Of a DNA stretch of 30,317 nt, positions 8,669 through 17,717 are shown piece after piece (position 1 is the stretch's first letter; each line of letters begins with the position of its first letter). Made by a program: the position numbers and the translations under genes. The DNA comes from DATKKX01 sp035542775 (GTDB lineage Bacteria > Planctomycetota > Phycisphaerae > UBA1845 > UTPLA1). The stretch spans positions 1 to 30,317 of the forward strand of contig DATKKX010000498.1 of assembly GCA_035542775.1 (NCBI GenBank), in the 5' to 3' direction. The notes under the pieces are model-generated. The model was not told the origin of the DNA, did no database searches, and saw only the letters and a list, made by a program, of their open reading frames with translations.

Positions 8669-8734
8669 CCCGGCCAGGCGCTCCGGTTACCACGCGGTTC
8701 CCCCCAGCCGCGCACCGGACCCTGGCCTCTTTTG
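8669..8734 (+). ncRNA. Candidate structured RNA: small RNA or attenuator leader
   Basis: Three stacked helices can form: 8672-8678 with 8721-8727 (GGCCAGG/CCTGGCC), 8682-8687 with 8714-8719 (TCCGGT/ACCGGA) and 8693-8697 with 8708-8712 (CGCGG/CCGCG), closing a C-rich 10-nt loop. That is 18 base pairs, followed at once by TCTTTT. It starts at the predicted transcription start and ends 40 nt before the DUF1844 ATG. It could be a roughly 65-nt small RNA, or a terminator hairpin controlling the gene downstream. It does not match SRP RNA, 6S or tmRNA signatures that I know. Confidence 0.4.
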
Positions 8735-8773
8735 TACCACTCATAAAATGGGCTTTGCGGGAGCATATCGGTC

Positions 8774-9169
8774 ATGGCTGAAGAAGAACCGAAACTGCAC
8801 ATCGACGACGACTGGAAGAGTCAGGCCGCCGCGGAGAAGGAACGGCTGGCGGCGAGTGTCGAAGCCGGTGAGCACCGGGAGATGCCGGCGGCGAGTTTCA
8901 CCGGCCTCATTCAGCTCATCGCCATGCAGGCGATGGTGGGCCTCGGCGGACTGGCCGGCCCGCCCGGTCAGGAGATCCCGCCCAATCTGGAATTGGCCAA
9001 GCACCACATCGACCTGCTCGACGTGCTCGACAACAAGACCAAGGGCAATCTGACTCCTGAAGAGAAGCGACTGCTGGACACCACCCTGCACCAATTACGC
9101 ATGGCTTATGTCGAGTCGCTCCAGGGCGGCGGTCCTTCGACTCCACCGCTCCGCGGTGGGCCGCGGTAA
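8774..9169 (+). CDS. DUF1844 family protein
   Basis: A 131-residue cytosolic protein. The core ASFTGLIQLIAMQAMVGLG (about residues 40-58), then ELAKHHIDLLDVLDNKTKGNLTPEE-type sequence and a final LHQLRMAYVE helix match DUF1844, a short helical family of unknown function seen in planctomycetes and several other phyla. The N-terminal 35 residues are charged, and the last dozen residues are Pro/Gly-rich and probably disordered. The ATG has a GGGAG SD at the long distance of 10 nt. It stands alone, behind the promoter and hairpin element, and converges on the polysaccharide locus. Confidence 0.85.
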   Translation: MAEEEPKLHIDDDWKSQAAAEKERLAASVEAGEHREMPAASFTGLIQLIAMQAMVGLGGLAGPPGQEIPPNLELAKHHIDLLDVLDNKTKGNLTPEEKRLLDTTLHQLRMAYVESLQGGGPSTPPLRGGPR

Positions 9170-9356
9170 GCGCAAAACGACGGTGCTGCCGGAGCGATTC
9201 CAACTTCACTGGGCGGCTCTTGGGCACGGAGCTAGTCGAGCGGGCGTTCGGTCCTCGCTCGCGCATTCCGGAACCGCTCCAGCACCGACCTGAGCGCACC
9301 GATGAAGCTGCTGTGCGACCCGATACCGGCGTTACGCGACGGGGCGATCGCAGCGC

Positions 9357-10070
9357 TCAATACGCCCCCCGCGCCGACAGCACCGCCGGAATCGTCTTCA
9401 CCATGATTTGCAGATCCAGCGACAGCGAGCGGTTGCGGATGTACCACACGTCCAACGCCAGCCATTCCTCGTACGGAATCTCCGTCCGCCCGCAGACCTG
9501 CCACAGGCAAGTGATGCCTGGTTTGACCGTGAAACGCATCCGCTGCTGCGGCGTGTCCGTCACCACTTCGTCGAGCGGCAGTGGCCGCGGGCCGACCAGA
9601 GCCATGTCCCCCAGCAGAACGTTCAGGAACTGCGGCAACTCGTCCAGGCTCGACCGGCGGAGCCATCGGCCGACGGGCGTCACCCGCGGATCGTTTTTCA
9701 TCTTGAAGCACGGACCGGTCGGCAGCGAGTTGAATTTGCGGAACAGCTCCTTGTCGTCGTCGGCCCCGGGATACATGGTCCGCAGCTTGTACATCCTGAA
9801 AGGTTTCTGATTCCGGCCTGCGCGATCCTGGCGGAAAAACACTGAGCCCGGAGAAGACAGCTTGATAATGGCGGCGGCGACCAACAGGATCGGCCCTGAG
9901 ATAACCAGGGCCAGCAGCGACACGACCACGTCCATCAACCGGCTCACGACAGGATACAAATGATCGACCCTCGAACGGGCAACGCCGCTGGGCCTGGAAA
10001 GCCCTTCGCCTTCCAGCACGCTCAGCGCCACCGCAGGGTTGTGGGGTTGTGACATCGTATCCTTCATCAT
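9357..10070 (-). CDS. Priming sugar-phosphate transferase (WcaJ/RfbP-like, PF02397)
   Basis: It transfers a sugar 1-phosphate from a UDP-sugar to undecaprenyl phosphate, the first step of exopolysaccharide assembly, at the inner membrane. One hydrophobic hairpin segment follows SRLMDVVVSLLALV, and the catalytic block is intact: YKLRTMYPGAD, RSSLDELPQFLNVLLGDM, ALVGPRP, KPGITCLWQVCGRTEI and the C-terminal ALDVWYIRN. It lacks the N-terminal multi-spanning domain of full-length WcaJ, so it is the short single-domain type. The start is uncertain: ATG at 10070, 10067 or 10055 (AAGGA lies 4 nt before 10055), or GTG at 10085. It is the last gene of the minus-strand locus and ends about 190 bp from the convergent DUF1844 gene. 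Confidence 0.88.
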   Translation of the reverse strand: MMKDTMSQPHNPAVALSVLEGEGLSRPSGVARSRVDHLYPVVSRLMDVVVSLLALVISGPILLVAAAIIKLSSPGSVFFRQDRAGRNQKPFRMYKLRTMYPGADDDKELFRKFNSLPTGPCFKMKNDPRVTPVGRWLRRSSLDELPQFLNVLLGDMALVGPRPLPLDEVVTDTPQQRMRFTVKPGITCLWQVCGRTEIPYEEWLALDVWYIRNRSLSLDLQIMVKTIPAVLSARGAY

Positions 10071-10094
10071 GCCCCCCGAAATCACAAAAGGCGG

Positions 10095-10904
10095 TCAGCC
10101 TTTCGCTGTTTCGGCCGCCTTCGCGCCGCCATCCGTCCGTTGCCGGCGCATCGCCCACGACAGAGTGTTCCAGACGAACAGCGGATTCCCGAGCAGATAT
10201 CGCCGCCACTTGCCCATCGGGTCAACCACCAGGCGGAACAGCCATTCCCCGCCCATCCGGCAAAGCCACGCCGGAGCCCGCCGTTCCTTGCCCGCCACGT
10301 AATCGAAAAGACCACCGACACACCAGCGTACCGGCGGAGCCAGATCGGCCGCATGCTCGGCCAGCCAGAACTCCTGCCGAGGGCTGGACAGGCCCAGGAC
10401 GAGAACATCGGGACGGAGCGCGTTAATCTCATCAATAATACGCGCGGAGTCTGCCGCCTGGAAGTATCCGTGATGCGCACCGACGATGCTCAAACCGGGT
10501 ATCGCCGCCTGCAGCCGCGCGGCGGTCTCCCGGGCCACGCCCTCACTGCCGCCCAGCAGGTACAGTGAAACCCCCTCGGCGGCGCACTGCCGGGCGAATC
10601 GATCAAAGTAATCCGCGGCGGTCATCCGCTCGGGCAGGCGGGTGTCGCTCCACCTGCTCGCCCAGACGAGAGACGCGCCATCAGCGTACAACAGGTCGCA
10701 CTCTCGGAGCACGGATCGAAACCGGTGGTCACGGCAGGCCAGATTCGCGGTGTAAGCGTTTGCATAGCAGACCGAGGTGCGCAGACCCGCGCGCGCCCGC
10801 TGGACCAGCAGGTCGACCAGCTCTCCGATCCGCATCGGGCGGATCGGCAGGCCCAGGACTTCGACCGGTCTGGGTGGCTCATATTGCCGTGGCAGCACCG
10901 GCAC
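10095..10904 (-). CDS. WecG/TagA/CpsF family glycosyltransferase (GT26)
   Basis: It adds the second sugar to the lipid-linked primer in polysaccharide or teichoic acid pathways, at the cytoplasmic membrane face. The sequence has LGLPIRPMRIGEL at the N-terminus, CYANAYTAN (46-54), the DGASLVW block (75-81), the family hallmark GLSSPRQEFW (171-180) and GGEWLFRL (218-225). I chose the GTG at 10904 because a perfect SD (GGGAGG) lies 5 nt upstream; this gives 269 residues, close to the family norm. The longer frame to 11039 runs inside the upstream gene. With this start it overlaps the GT4 gene by 26 bp, suggesting coupled translation. Confidence 0.88.
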   Translation of the reverse strand: MPVLPRQYEPPRPVEVLGLPIRPMRIGELVDLLVQRARAGLRTSVCYANAYTANLACRDHRFRSVLRECDLLYADGASLVWASRWSDTRLPERMTAADYFDRFARQCAAEGVSLYLLGGSEGVARETAARLQAAIPGLSIVGAHHGYFQAADSARIIDEINALRPDVLVLGLSSPRQEFWLAEHAADLAPPVRWCVGGLFDYVAGKERRAPAWLCRMGGEWLFRLVVDPMGKWRRYLLGNPLFVWNTLSWAMRRQRTDGGAKAAETAKG

Positions 10905-12069
10905 GTTTTCCTCCCGGTTGCAGGAGCAACCGCTCATAGACCTTGGCGTATTGGGCGACGGCATCGCGGGCCCGAAACCGGGCTTCGACCGCCCGCTTCG
11001 CGGCGACGCCAAGCCGCTGTGCCAGGGTCTTGTCATCACTCAATCTGGCAATGCCCTTAGCCAATGCACGCGGATCGCCGGCTTCGACCAGGAGGCCGTT
11101 TTGCCCCGATGTAATCGCTTCCGGAATCCCCCCGACGCTGGTGGCCACGATCGGTTTCCCGACGGCCATGGCTTCCAGCAGGACGTTGGGCATGCCTTCG
11201 GATTTCGATGGCAGGCACACGATGTCGGCCGCGGCCAGCGCCGGCCAGACTTCCTCGCAGAATCCCGCCAGCGTCACGACGCCGATCAGTCCGCTTGCCT
11301 GAATCTTAGCCTCGAGTGCACTCCGATCAGGCCCTTCTCCGAGCACGATGAAGCGAACGTTGGGATGCGTATGTCGCAACAAGGACGCGACGTCGACCAG
11401 CGTGTCCACGCCCTTCTCATAGGTCAGCCTGGCTATGGTCAAAATGAACGGTCCCGCAGCACCGCCCCCCCACTGCTCTCGCAGGCCCGCGGCGCGGCCC
11501 GCGTCGATCGTCTCGGGCGCATCGATTCCGGTATGAATGACCGTGATGTCGTCGGGCCTCAAGCGGAGGCGATCGACACAGTCTCGCTTCACGGCCTCTG
11601 ACACGGCGATCACATGCGTCGGGAGTGCGGCGCAGGCAACGTCCAGAAGGCGGTCGGTCCGACGGCGTTTCTCGCGGCGGTACTGCCCGACGGCATAGAC
11701 GGTGGAAACGATCGCGGGCGTGCCCGCCCAGCGCGCCGCGGCGCCGCCGAAGAGATCAGCCCGCAACAGGTGGGTGTGCACGACATCACAATGGCAGTCC
11801 TCGATCAATCGGCGGGCCCGGAGGACGGCGCGAGGATCCCTCTCGTCGGGCATGTCCAGGTTATAGGTCTGCACGCCAAGGGCCTCGAGCTGATCGCGGA
11901 TCGGCCCCCCCTCGTAGAAACAGGCCGCGGAAAGAACGAAGGCCTCGCGATCCAGATGCCGCGCGATCTGGACCAGCCACTTGGTGTCGGTCTTGATGGC
12001 AAAGGTCGAGACCAGGTGGAGCAGCCTGCACGGCCGTCGTAGGGCCTCGATTGGCGGAGCGGGAGCCAT
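10879..12069 (-). CDS. Glycosyltransferase family 4
   Basis: A 396-residue GT-B retaining glycosyltransferase acting on the growing lipid-linked oligosaccharide in the cytoplasm. The N-terminal domain starts RLLHLVSTF with VVHTHLLRADLFG (97-109), the C-terminal domain has FILTIARLTYEKG (208-220), and the E-x7-E donor-binding motif is EGMPNVLLE (E291, E299) followed by AMAVGKPIVATSVGGIPE. The length is normal. The SD is weak. It lies 103 bp downstream of the GT2-GT4 fusion gene and overlaps the GT26 gene. The transferred sugar cannot be predicted. Confidence 0.9.
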   Translation of the reverse strand: MAPAPPIEALRRPCRLLHLVSTFAIKTDTKWLVQIARHLDREAFVLSAACFYEGGPIRDQLEALGVQTYNLDMPDERDPRAVLRARRLIEDCHCDVVHTHLLRADLFGGAAARWAGTPAIVSTVYAVGQYRREKRRRTDRLLDVACAALPTHVIAVSEAVKRDCVDRLRLRPDDITVIHTGIDAPETIDAGRAAGLREQWGGGAAGPFILTIARLTYEKGVDTLVDVASLLRHTHPNVRFIVLGEGPDRSALEAKIQASGLIGVVTLAGFCEEVWPALAAADIVCLPSKSEGMPNVLLEAMAVGKPIVATSVGGIPEAITSGQNGLLVEAGDPRALAKGIARLSDDKTLAQRLGVAAKRAVEARFRARDAVAQYAKVYERLLLQPGGKRAGAATAI

Positions 12070-12172
12070 GTTTCCGGTCCTGATCTATTTCAGTCTACCG
12101 TCGCGCAACAGCCTCTCCAAGCGACAAGGCGGCCTCGCGAACGGGTTTATCGCTTTGAGGCACCCCGTTTTC

Positions 12173-14317
12173 TCAGCAGCAGCTCGAAAGCAGGTCGGCA
12201 AACAACCGCGCGGTCTGCCCAATGTCAAACCGGCGAGTCACGCTTTCCCTTGCCGCTTCGGCGAGTCGTCGGCGCAAGGCCGGATCACCAGCCAGTTCTG
12301 CCATTGCATCGGCTAAGGAGGGAACGTCCGCCGGTTTTATCACCAGACCGGTGTGGCGGTGTTCGAGATGTTCGGCCAGCGAACCTGTGTCGGGACCGAT
12401 AAAGGCACAGCCCGCAGCAGCCGCCTCCAGCATGGTCACGCTGAAGCATTCCACCTCGCTGCACAGGCAACAGATATCCAGACCGGGCAGAAGCTCGTGG
12501 ACATCGGTGCGGCGTCCGAGCAGATGGAGCCGATCGGGCATCAGACCGGAAGCCGCGGCCGCGGCCCACACGGCGTGATGGCTCGGACCACCGCCGATGA
12601 TAAGGAATCGATAGCGCGGATCATCGGCGGCGAGCCTTCGGGCTGCCTGAATGAAAACGTCGTGGCGCTTCTCGGGGCGAAGGTTGGCGATGATGGCCAC
12701 CGCAATCTGCTCGTCCGCCAGGTTCAGCCGGCGGCGAGCCTCGGCCCGACTCAGATCATTCGCGAAACGTTCGATGGGGATGGCGTTGGGAATCACGGCG
12801 ATTCGCCCGGCAGGCACGTACGCATGGCGGATCAGGGCCAGCCGGTGGCGTTCTCCAAGAGCCACGAAAGCATCGACGCGGCGCATCAGAGCTCGGTTGG
12901 CAAGCTCGAAGTGCCTGTTCGCGGGCGTCGGGAACCAATGGCACCAAACCAGGACGGGCAGAGCCATCGTCTTCGCCGCCAGTGTTGCCCAGAACATCCG
13001 GTCCCCACCGCTGTGAGCAGCCACAACCACGTCAATCCGGTTCTCCTTGAGGATGCGATGCATGCGCGGGATAGCGAAAGCATCGGTTTTGAACCTCAGC
13101 ACTTCGGTGAAAACCGGAGTGCCGGAGGCACGGCACTGGCCGGCCAACGGGCCTCCATCCTTCAAGCAGGCCACGAATGGCAGGACACCGTACCGCGGCA
13201 AGTGCTGGACCAGCGAAAGTAGCATCAACTCAGCCCCGCCGGGCTCGAGAGTGGTAGTCACAAAAAGAACTCGGAGCGTCGGGCGGGACCTCGACGACGC
13301 CGCTCGCGGCAACAGCGGGGGCGTTCGAATGCTGTCCCGCCAGGCTGCATCAGGCGAGGCGCGTCGGGCTTGCCTCAGCGACGGCTGACGGATGAACGCC
13401 GCCACGCCATCGACCATGCCGTGGAGCTCGCCGAGGTGTGCCCGACGATCTCCGAGCAGCATCCAGGCCGCATGCATGACCGCCAAGCTCGCCAGGCTCC
13501 AGCCCATCAGAAGCCATTCGCCCGCGCCCAGACGGCAGGTCCTGCGAAGGATGCGCAAGTAGTTGTAGCTGGTCATGAAACCCAGTCGCCGCGGATCGGT
13601 CCGTCGAGCGGCTTCGCGGCGGTGGATCACACAGGCCTGCCTGGCCTCCACCAGCCAATAGTGGGGCGCGAGCCGGTAGCCGAATTCGCGGTCCTCGCCC
13701 AGGGCATAATCGCTCAATTCCTCGTCGAACCTCCACGTTTGGACGACCTCACGCCGGATCGCCATGGCAGCGCCGGAGAGCCAGCGGGCGGGAACAGCCT
13801 CCTCCGGGCGGCGCAGGATATCTGGAGGGAGACCGGCGGGCTTTCGCCGCGGGCGCACCCGCCACCAGCCGGCCAGGCGGTAGCCCAGTTGGTAAAGCCT
13901 GGCGGAGAGAGAGGAAAAGACAGGCTCGCGGACCGTCGCGGTCACGGCCGTGACCGCCGGATCGCGCATGATCCGATCGATTTCGGCGAGAAAGCCCGGC
14001 TCACAGGTTACATCGTCGTCCAGGTATTGCAGGACCTCGCTCTCGGCGATCTGAGCAGCGAGATTGCGCCCCCGCGTCAGGCCGGGCGAATCAGTCCGAC
14101 GGTATCTCCACGCGATGCCGAGGCCGCGGCATTGATCGGCCATTTGCTCCAGGACGCGATCCGGCAGGGAGCCGTCGTCGATGATGATCAATTCCTCAGG
14201 CCGCCGGCTCTGGGTCCAGATCGAATCCAGTGTTTCGAGCAGCGCCCTGGCGCGATCGCGCGTGCAGATGACTACGGCGATGGTTGGTGCGGCGGATGTG
14301 GCGCTAACGCGTGCCAT
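12173..14317 (-). CDS. Two-domain glycosyltransferase: GT2 fused to GT4
   Basis: A 714-residue protein joining two catalytic modules. Residues about 10-235 are GT2: IAVVICTRDRARALLETLDS, then IIIDDGS and the DXD-type YLDDDV, then WLSGAAMAIRR and GEDREFGYRL. A hydrophobic stretch (LLMGWSLASLAVMHAAWMLL, about 269-288) may dip into the membrane. From about 348 a full GT4 begins with RVLFVTTTLEPGGAELMLLS, has NLRPEKRHDVFIQAA and ends with ECFSVTMLEAAAAG, a variant E-x7-E motif. The Arg/Ser/Pro-rich linker (about 310-348) looks flexible. I chose ATG 14317, with GGGGAAG at a good distance; GTG 14323 is too close to that SD. The start overlaps the flippase gene by 14 bp. It should add two residues in succession. 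Confidence 0.9.
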   Translation of the reverse strand: MARVSATSAAPTIAVVICTRDRARALLETLDSIWTQSRRPEELIIIDDGSLPDRVLEQMADQCRGLGIAWRYRRTDSPGLTRGRNLAAQIAESEVLQYLDDDVTCEPGFLAEIDRIMRDPAVTAVTATVREPVFSSLSARLYQLGYRLAGWWRVRPRRKPAGLPPDILRRPEEAVPARWLSGAAMAIRREVVQTWRFDEELSDYALGEDREFGYRLAPHYWLVEARQACVIHRREAARRTDPRRLGFMTSYNYLRILRRTCRLGAGEWLLMGWSLASLAVMHAAWMLLGDRRAHLGELHGMVDGVAAFIRQPSLRQARRASPDAAWRDSIRTPPLLPRAASSRSRPTLRVLFVTTTLEPGGAELMLLSLVQHLPRYGVLPFVACLKDGGPLAGQCRASGTPVFTEVLRFKTDAFAIPRMHRILKENRIDVVVAAHSGGDRMFWATLAAKTMALPVLVWCHWFPTPANRHFELANRALMRRVDAFVALGERHRLALIRHAYVPAGRIAVIPNAIPIERFANDLSRAEARRRLNLADEQIAVAIIANLRPEKRHDVFIQAARRLAADDPRYRFLIIGGGPSHHAVWAAAAASGLMPDRLHLLGRRTDVHELLPGLDICCLCSEVECFSVTMLEAAAAGCAFIGPDTGSLAEHLEHRHTGLVIKPADVPSLADAMAELAGDPALRRRLAEAARESVTRRFDIGQTARLFADLLSSCC

Positions 14318-16010
14318 GCCCACGCTTCCCCAGCATGCGGAATGGAGGAATGTGCCTCAGTGAGCCCACGACGTAGCCCATGATCCGCGTGCGTTCGTCG
14401 GGGCTGAAGATTAGCGTGGTTTTCAAGGCCAAGACCAGCAAGGCCACCACGCCGATCCCCAGGATCCAGGTCTTGGCGGTCAGAAGCGCCGCCGACGCGA
14501 TGACGATGTAGGTGCCCCGATCCATCCGGGTGCACTCCGTCCGAATGAGCACGATGCAAAGAATCAACGCCGTGGCGATTGCGAACACCCCGCACCACGC
14601 CGCGCCGTCCAGCCCCTGTGGATCGGAAAAACCGGTCACGAAGATCGCGGAAGCAATCGGTGCAATCGCCTTCCAGCAGGCAAGATCCTGCACATCGGCC
14701 AGCCGGGGGCTCGCCAGCCAGATCGCGTATAGCACGTTCGCCGCGACGCCGATTGCCCACGGCCAAAACATGTGTCGCGTCTTTTCAATCAGATGGAAGT
14801 GGATCGGGAGGAATGCCAGGTACGATCCGATCAGGAAGAACAGAAACTGCAGCGGCAGAATGTCCGCGCCGGCCGCGTAGCCCGGACTGAACATCCGCAC
14901 CACGATGTTCCTGGCCAGCGCCCCGACCGTGCAAATCAGCAGCAGCCCCAGCCCGGTCCCGCGAAACGCCAGCGACAGCTGCCGCTGCGCCGCCTCCCGC
15001 CCGCGCGACTCCCACGTGTTCGTCACCGTACTCATCACCACCGTCGTGACCGCCACCGCGCCCAGCAAAACAAACTGCCCGACCTGCCGCACGGCGCTGA
15101 ACACGCCGACGGCCTCGTTGCCGTGAACTTTGTTAAGAAACCAGGCCGGGTAGATCACCAGTATCTGCCAGGTCACACCCGCCAGGGTCGTCCAGATGCT
15201 GAACCGCAGCAAAGTCCGCCGGAGCGGCATGCTGCCCATGGACCGGTGCTGCGATCTCCAGCGGCCGAGCGACCGGGCGAGTCCGAGCCCGAAGCAGGCG
15301 ATCGGGATTGCCAGCGAGATGCCGTACATGCCCGTCATCGTGAACGCGCTGAGGTGTCCGGTGAGTTTGGCCACCAGGCTGCCGGCGAGAAACAGCAGGG
15401 AGCTGACCAGCTCGATCACGGCCAGGGCGGTGAACATGCGCAGGCCCTTGAAGACCGCCAGCAGGAAGAAGTAGGCGATCAACAGCCCGATGACAGCGGC
15501 GGAGAGCTGGGCCAGCGGGGCGGCGTCAGCGCTGAATTCCCTGAAAACCTCAGGATCGGTGAAGACCTGGGCATAGAAGAAGACGCCCAACGTCGACGAG
15601 AAGGCGACCATCAAAAGGACGCTGACCACCGTAACCGCCAGAAGCAGACCGGCCGATCGCCAGGTGAAGGGCCGGAGCGTCCCGCGGGCCTCGTGCTGCG
15701 GAACGTATCGGGCGATGGCCTCGTTCAACCCCAGGCTGCACAAGGGGGTCATCACATTGATGGTGAAGAGGATCATCGCCAGCAGGCCGAACTGCTGCTG
15801 GGACATCCACCAGGTCAGAAGGAGAATGCGGACCAGATTGACGGCCCGCACGGCGACCGTGGCGGGCAGGTACGTTCCCATGGCATGGCTGAGCAGTGAA
15901 GCGCTGAAGATGCCTGTCGGGGCGCCGTTGGCTGCGGCGCACGAAAGAATCTCCGGCGACAACGGATCCGTTGGCCCGGACGTCTTCGGGTTCGTTGCCG
16001 TGGCGGTCAC
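14304..16010 (-). CDS. Wzx-like polysaccharide flippase (MATE/MVF-type)
   Basis: A 568-residue inner-membrane protein with about 12-14 hydrophobic segments. The first is in the region AVRAVNLVRILLLTWWMS, followed by LGLNEAIARYVPQHEA, a pattern typical of oligosaccharidyl-lipid flippases (each helix hairpin linked by a charged loop). It moves the lipid-linked repeat unit to the periplasmic face. The family is recognised from topology and position rather than strict motifs. It starts with GTG at 16010, overlapping the stop of the polymerase gene by 4 nt, and runs into the GT2-GT4 gene, so polymerase, flippase and transferase form a coupled block. It is somewhat longer than a typical 420-500-residue Wzx. 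Confidence 0.85.
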   Translation of the reverse strand: MTATATNPKTSGPTDPLSPEILSCAAANGAPTGIFSASLLSHAMGTYLPATVAVRAVNLVRILLLTWWMSQQQFGLLAMILFTINVMTPLCSLGLNEAIARYVPQHEARGTLRPFTWRSAGLLLAVTVVSVLLMVAFSSTLGVFFYAQVFTDPEVFREFSADAAPLAQLSAAVIGLLIAYFFLLAVFKGLRMFTALAVIELVSSLLFLAGSLVAKLTGHLSAFTMTGMYGISLAIPIACFGLGLARSLGRWRSQHRSMGSMPLRRTLLRFSIWTTLAGVTWQILVIYPAWFLNKVHGNEAVGVFSAVRQVGQFVLLGAVAVTTVVMSTVTNTWESRGREAAQRQLSLAFRGTGLGLLLICTVGALARNIVVRMFSPGYAAGADILPLQFLFFLIGSYLAFLPIHFHLIEKTRHMFWPWAIGVAANVLYAIWLASPRLADVQDLACWKAIAPIASAIFVTGFSDPQGLDGAAWCGVFAIATALILCIVLIRTECTRMDRGTYIVIASAALLTAKTWILGIGVVALLVLALKTTLIFSPDERTRIMGYVVGSLRHIPPFRMLGKRGHGTR

Positions 16011-17602
16011 GGGCTGTCCCCAATTAGTGGTCGTCGGCTCCCGGAGCTGGATGGCGGCGAGGGCGATCGATCGGTCCGCGTGCTGCTTCCGCCCGGTGGA
16101 TTCGGCGGCCAGACAAAGCTGCTGACCGGCGGAAAGCCGGGCCGCACGCGAATTGCGGCGGGGCTGAGTAAATGGTCGAGCGCGACCGGCACCGCACTGA
16201 GGCCGAAGAAGAGGCTGTTGGCGAAGGGGTTATCGCTGGTTTCGCGGAGGGTGCCGTCGATGAAGTAGGCCATCGCCAGAATCCAGTAGAGGACCAGCAG
16301 GTCGCGACTGATGAAGCCGACCGCGCTCAGCGGCAGCTTTCGATAAAGCCTCACGCTGGCCCGCAGCAGCACGACCACCATCGCCAGATAAAGAAGCACG
16401 CCGACCAGCCCGGTCTCGGCCAGAATGCTCAGCAGATTGTTGTGCTCGAGAGCCGTCGAGCCGAAGGCATAGAAGGGGCTCGAAGGGTCCCGGGCGAAGT
16501 TGGGAGCGAAATCTCGGAAGTGGCCGAAGCCGACGCCGACAAGGGGGTGCTCCTTGAACAGCTCCCAGGTCATCTGAGCCAGACCGACGCGGAGCAACAG
16601 CGGCTCGACGTCGGTCAGGCCGCCTTTCTCGCGCTCGGGCGTGAGGAAGTTGTCCATGTTGATCACGGCCACCAGGAGCGTCAGCGCCGCCAGGAAGCAC
16701 ACCGACACAACCCGCGTCGTGCGGCGTCGGGAGTACAGCGCCCAGATCAGGCTGCACAAAACGAATGACATCCACACCGACCGGGTTTTCGTCCAGAAGA
16801 TGGCTGGCAGCATCAGGACGTTGACGCCGTAGAGCAGCCACTTTCCCCGCTGGACGTTCCGGGCCAGAACCAGGTTGTTGAAGTAGCAGTAAACCAGCGC
16901 CAGGCCCATCGCCGCGGACATGACGAACGGTCCGCGAACCCGGCCCCAGTGAATGCCGACATTCGGATCGTTGATGAACCGCGGCCAGATGAGAGCATCA
17001 ATGTGGAACCGCTCGCACCAGCCGGTAAACGTCAGATAGACCGAAAGTATGGCGAAGAAGGTCGCCAGGCGGCGGAAGTCCAACTCTGTGCGAAAGGCAT
17101 GGACAACCAGGGCGAACACCGCGAACGGGAAGATGTATCCGCCGATCAGCCGGTAGTGGACCGACACGACGGAGCGGGTTTCGAAGCCGGACGCCAGCGC
17201 GGAAAAGAAGAAATAGACCGCAACCGCCACAATGACGCCGCTGATCGGCCAGGCGTGGCGAAAGGGAACGCGGCCCAGCAGCAGCATGGCCAGGTACAGC
17301 AGAACCAGCACAACTAGGCCGATGCGGGGGATCGTCAAGGAAAAGAAGAGCGGCACGGGCATGCGCCAGAACTCTTCGTGCAGCACAACCAGTGTGACGA
17401 ACCACAGCAGCACGGCGATGAGGAGGTCCCCTTTGATCGCATAAAGGACAAACACCGCCGCGCCGGCGACCGCAAGCCAGTAGATCAGCAGGGCATCAGG
17501 TTGAGCGTAAGAGAAGAAGACCAGCGCCAGCCCGACGAGGGTCACGGCGGTGATCAGCGCCAGGAAGGCGATCGGAATACGTTGGGCGGTCGTGGTCGAC
17601 AC
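16007..17602 (-). CDS. O-antigen polymerase/ligase-like membrane protein (Wzy/WaaL)
   Basis: A 531-residue protein with about 11-12 membrane segments. A large periplasmic loop carries FKEHPLVGVGFGHFRDF and then ALEHNNLLSILAETGLVG (about residues 385-402), the conserved E-H-N block of the Wzy_C/O-antigen ligase family. It should polymerise repeat units or ligate the chain to an acceptor. In this locus polymerase is more likely because flippase, chain-length and export genes are beside it. The Pro/Ser/Arg-rich tail (last ~50 residues) is probably disordered and cytoplasmic. It starts with GTG at 17602; AAGGA lies 8 nt upstream. Confidence 0.88.
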   Translation of the reverse strand: MSTTTAQRIPIAFLALITAVTLVGLALVFFSYAQPDALLIYWLAVAGAAVFVLYAIKGDLLIAVLLWFVTLVVLHEEFWRMPVPLFFSLTIPRIGLVVLVLLYLAMLLLGRVPFRHAWPISGVIVAVAVYFFFSALASGFETRSVVSVHYRLIGGYIFPFAVFALVVHAFRTELDFRRLATFFAILSVYLTFTGWCERFHIDALIWPRFINDPNVGIHWGRVRGPFVMSAAMGLALVYCYFNNLVLARNVQRGKWLLYGVNVLMLPAIFWTKTRSVWMSFVLCSLIWALYSRRRTTRVVSVCFLAALTLLVAVINMDNFLTPEREKGGLTDVEPLLLRVGLAQMTWELFKEHPLVGVGFGHFRDFAPNFARDPSSPFYAFGSTALEHNNLLSILAETGLVGVLLYLAMVVVLLRASVRLYRKLPLSAVGFISRDLLVLYWILAMAYFIDGTLRETSDNPFANSLFFGLSAVPVALDHLLSPAAIRVRPGFPPVSSFVWPPNPPGGSSTRTDRSPSPPSSSGSRRPLIGDSP

Positions 17603-17717
17603 CGGTTCGGTCCTTGCCTGGCCAGAACTTTGCCATTAGAGCCGTCCGCCGCAGACGGACAAATGGACGGTCGGAACACCAGAGACGCCCTCGCGACCGC
17701 ATGCCACCGCGGGTCCG

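Noticed and set aside
9182..9287. Long-range inverted repeat GGTGCT...GGAGCG with CGCTCC...AGCACC between the convergent genes
   Set aside because: The arms are short, interrupted by a 3-nt bulge and about 80 nt apart; the U-tract of a terminator is missing. I could not support a function.
14772..15899. 375-codon plus-strand open frame
   Set aside because: It is antisense to the Wzx-like gene and its product is an Arg/Gln/Gly-rich string without hydrophobic core or family features. It follows from codon bias.
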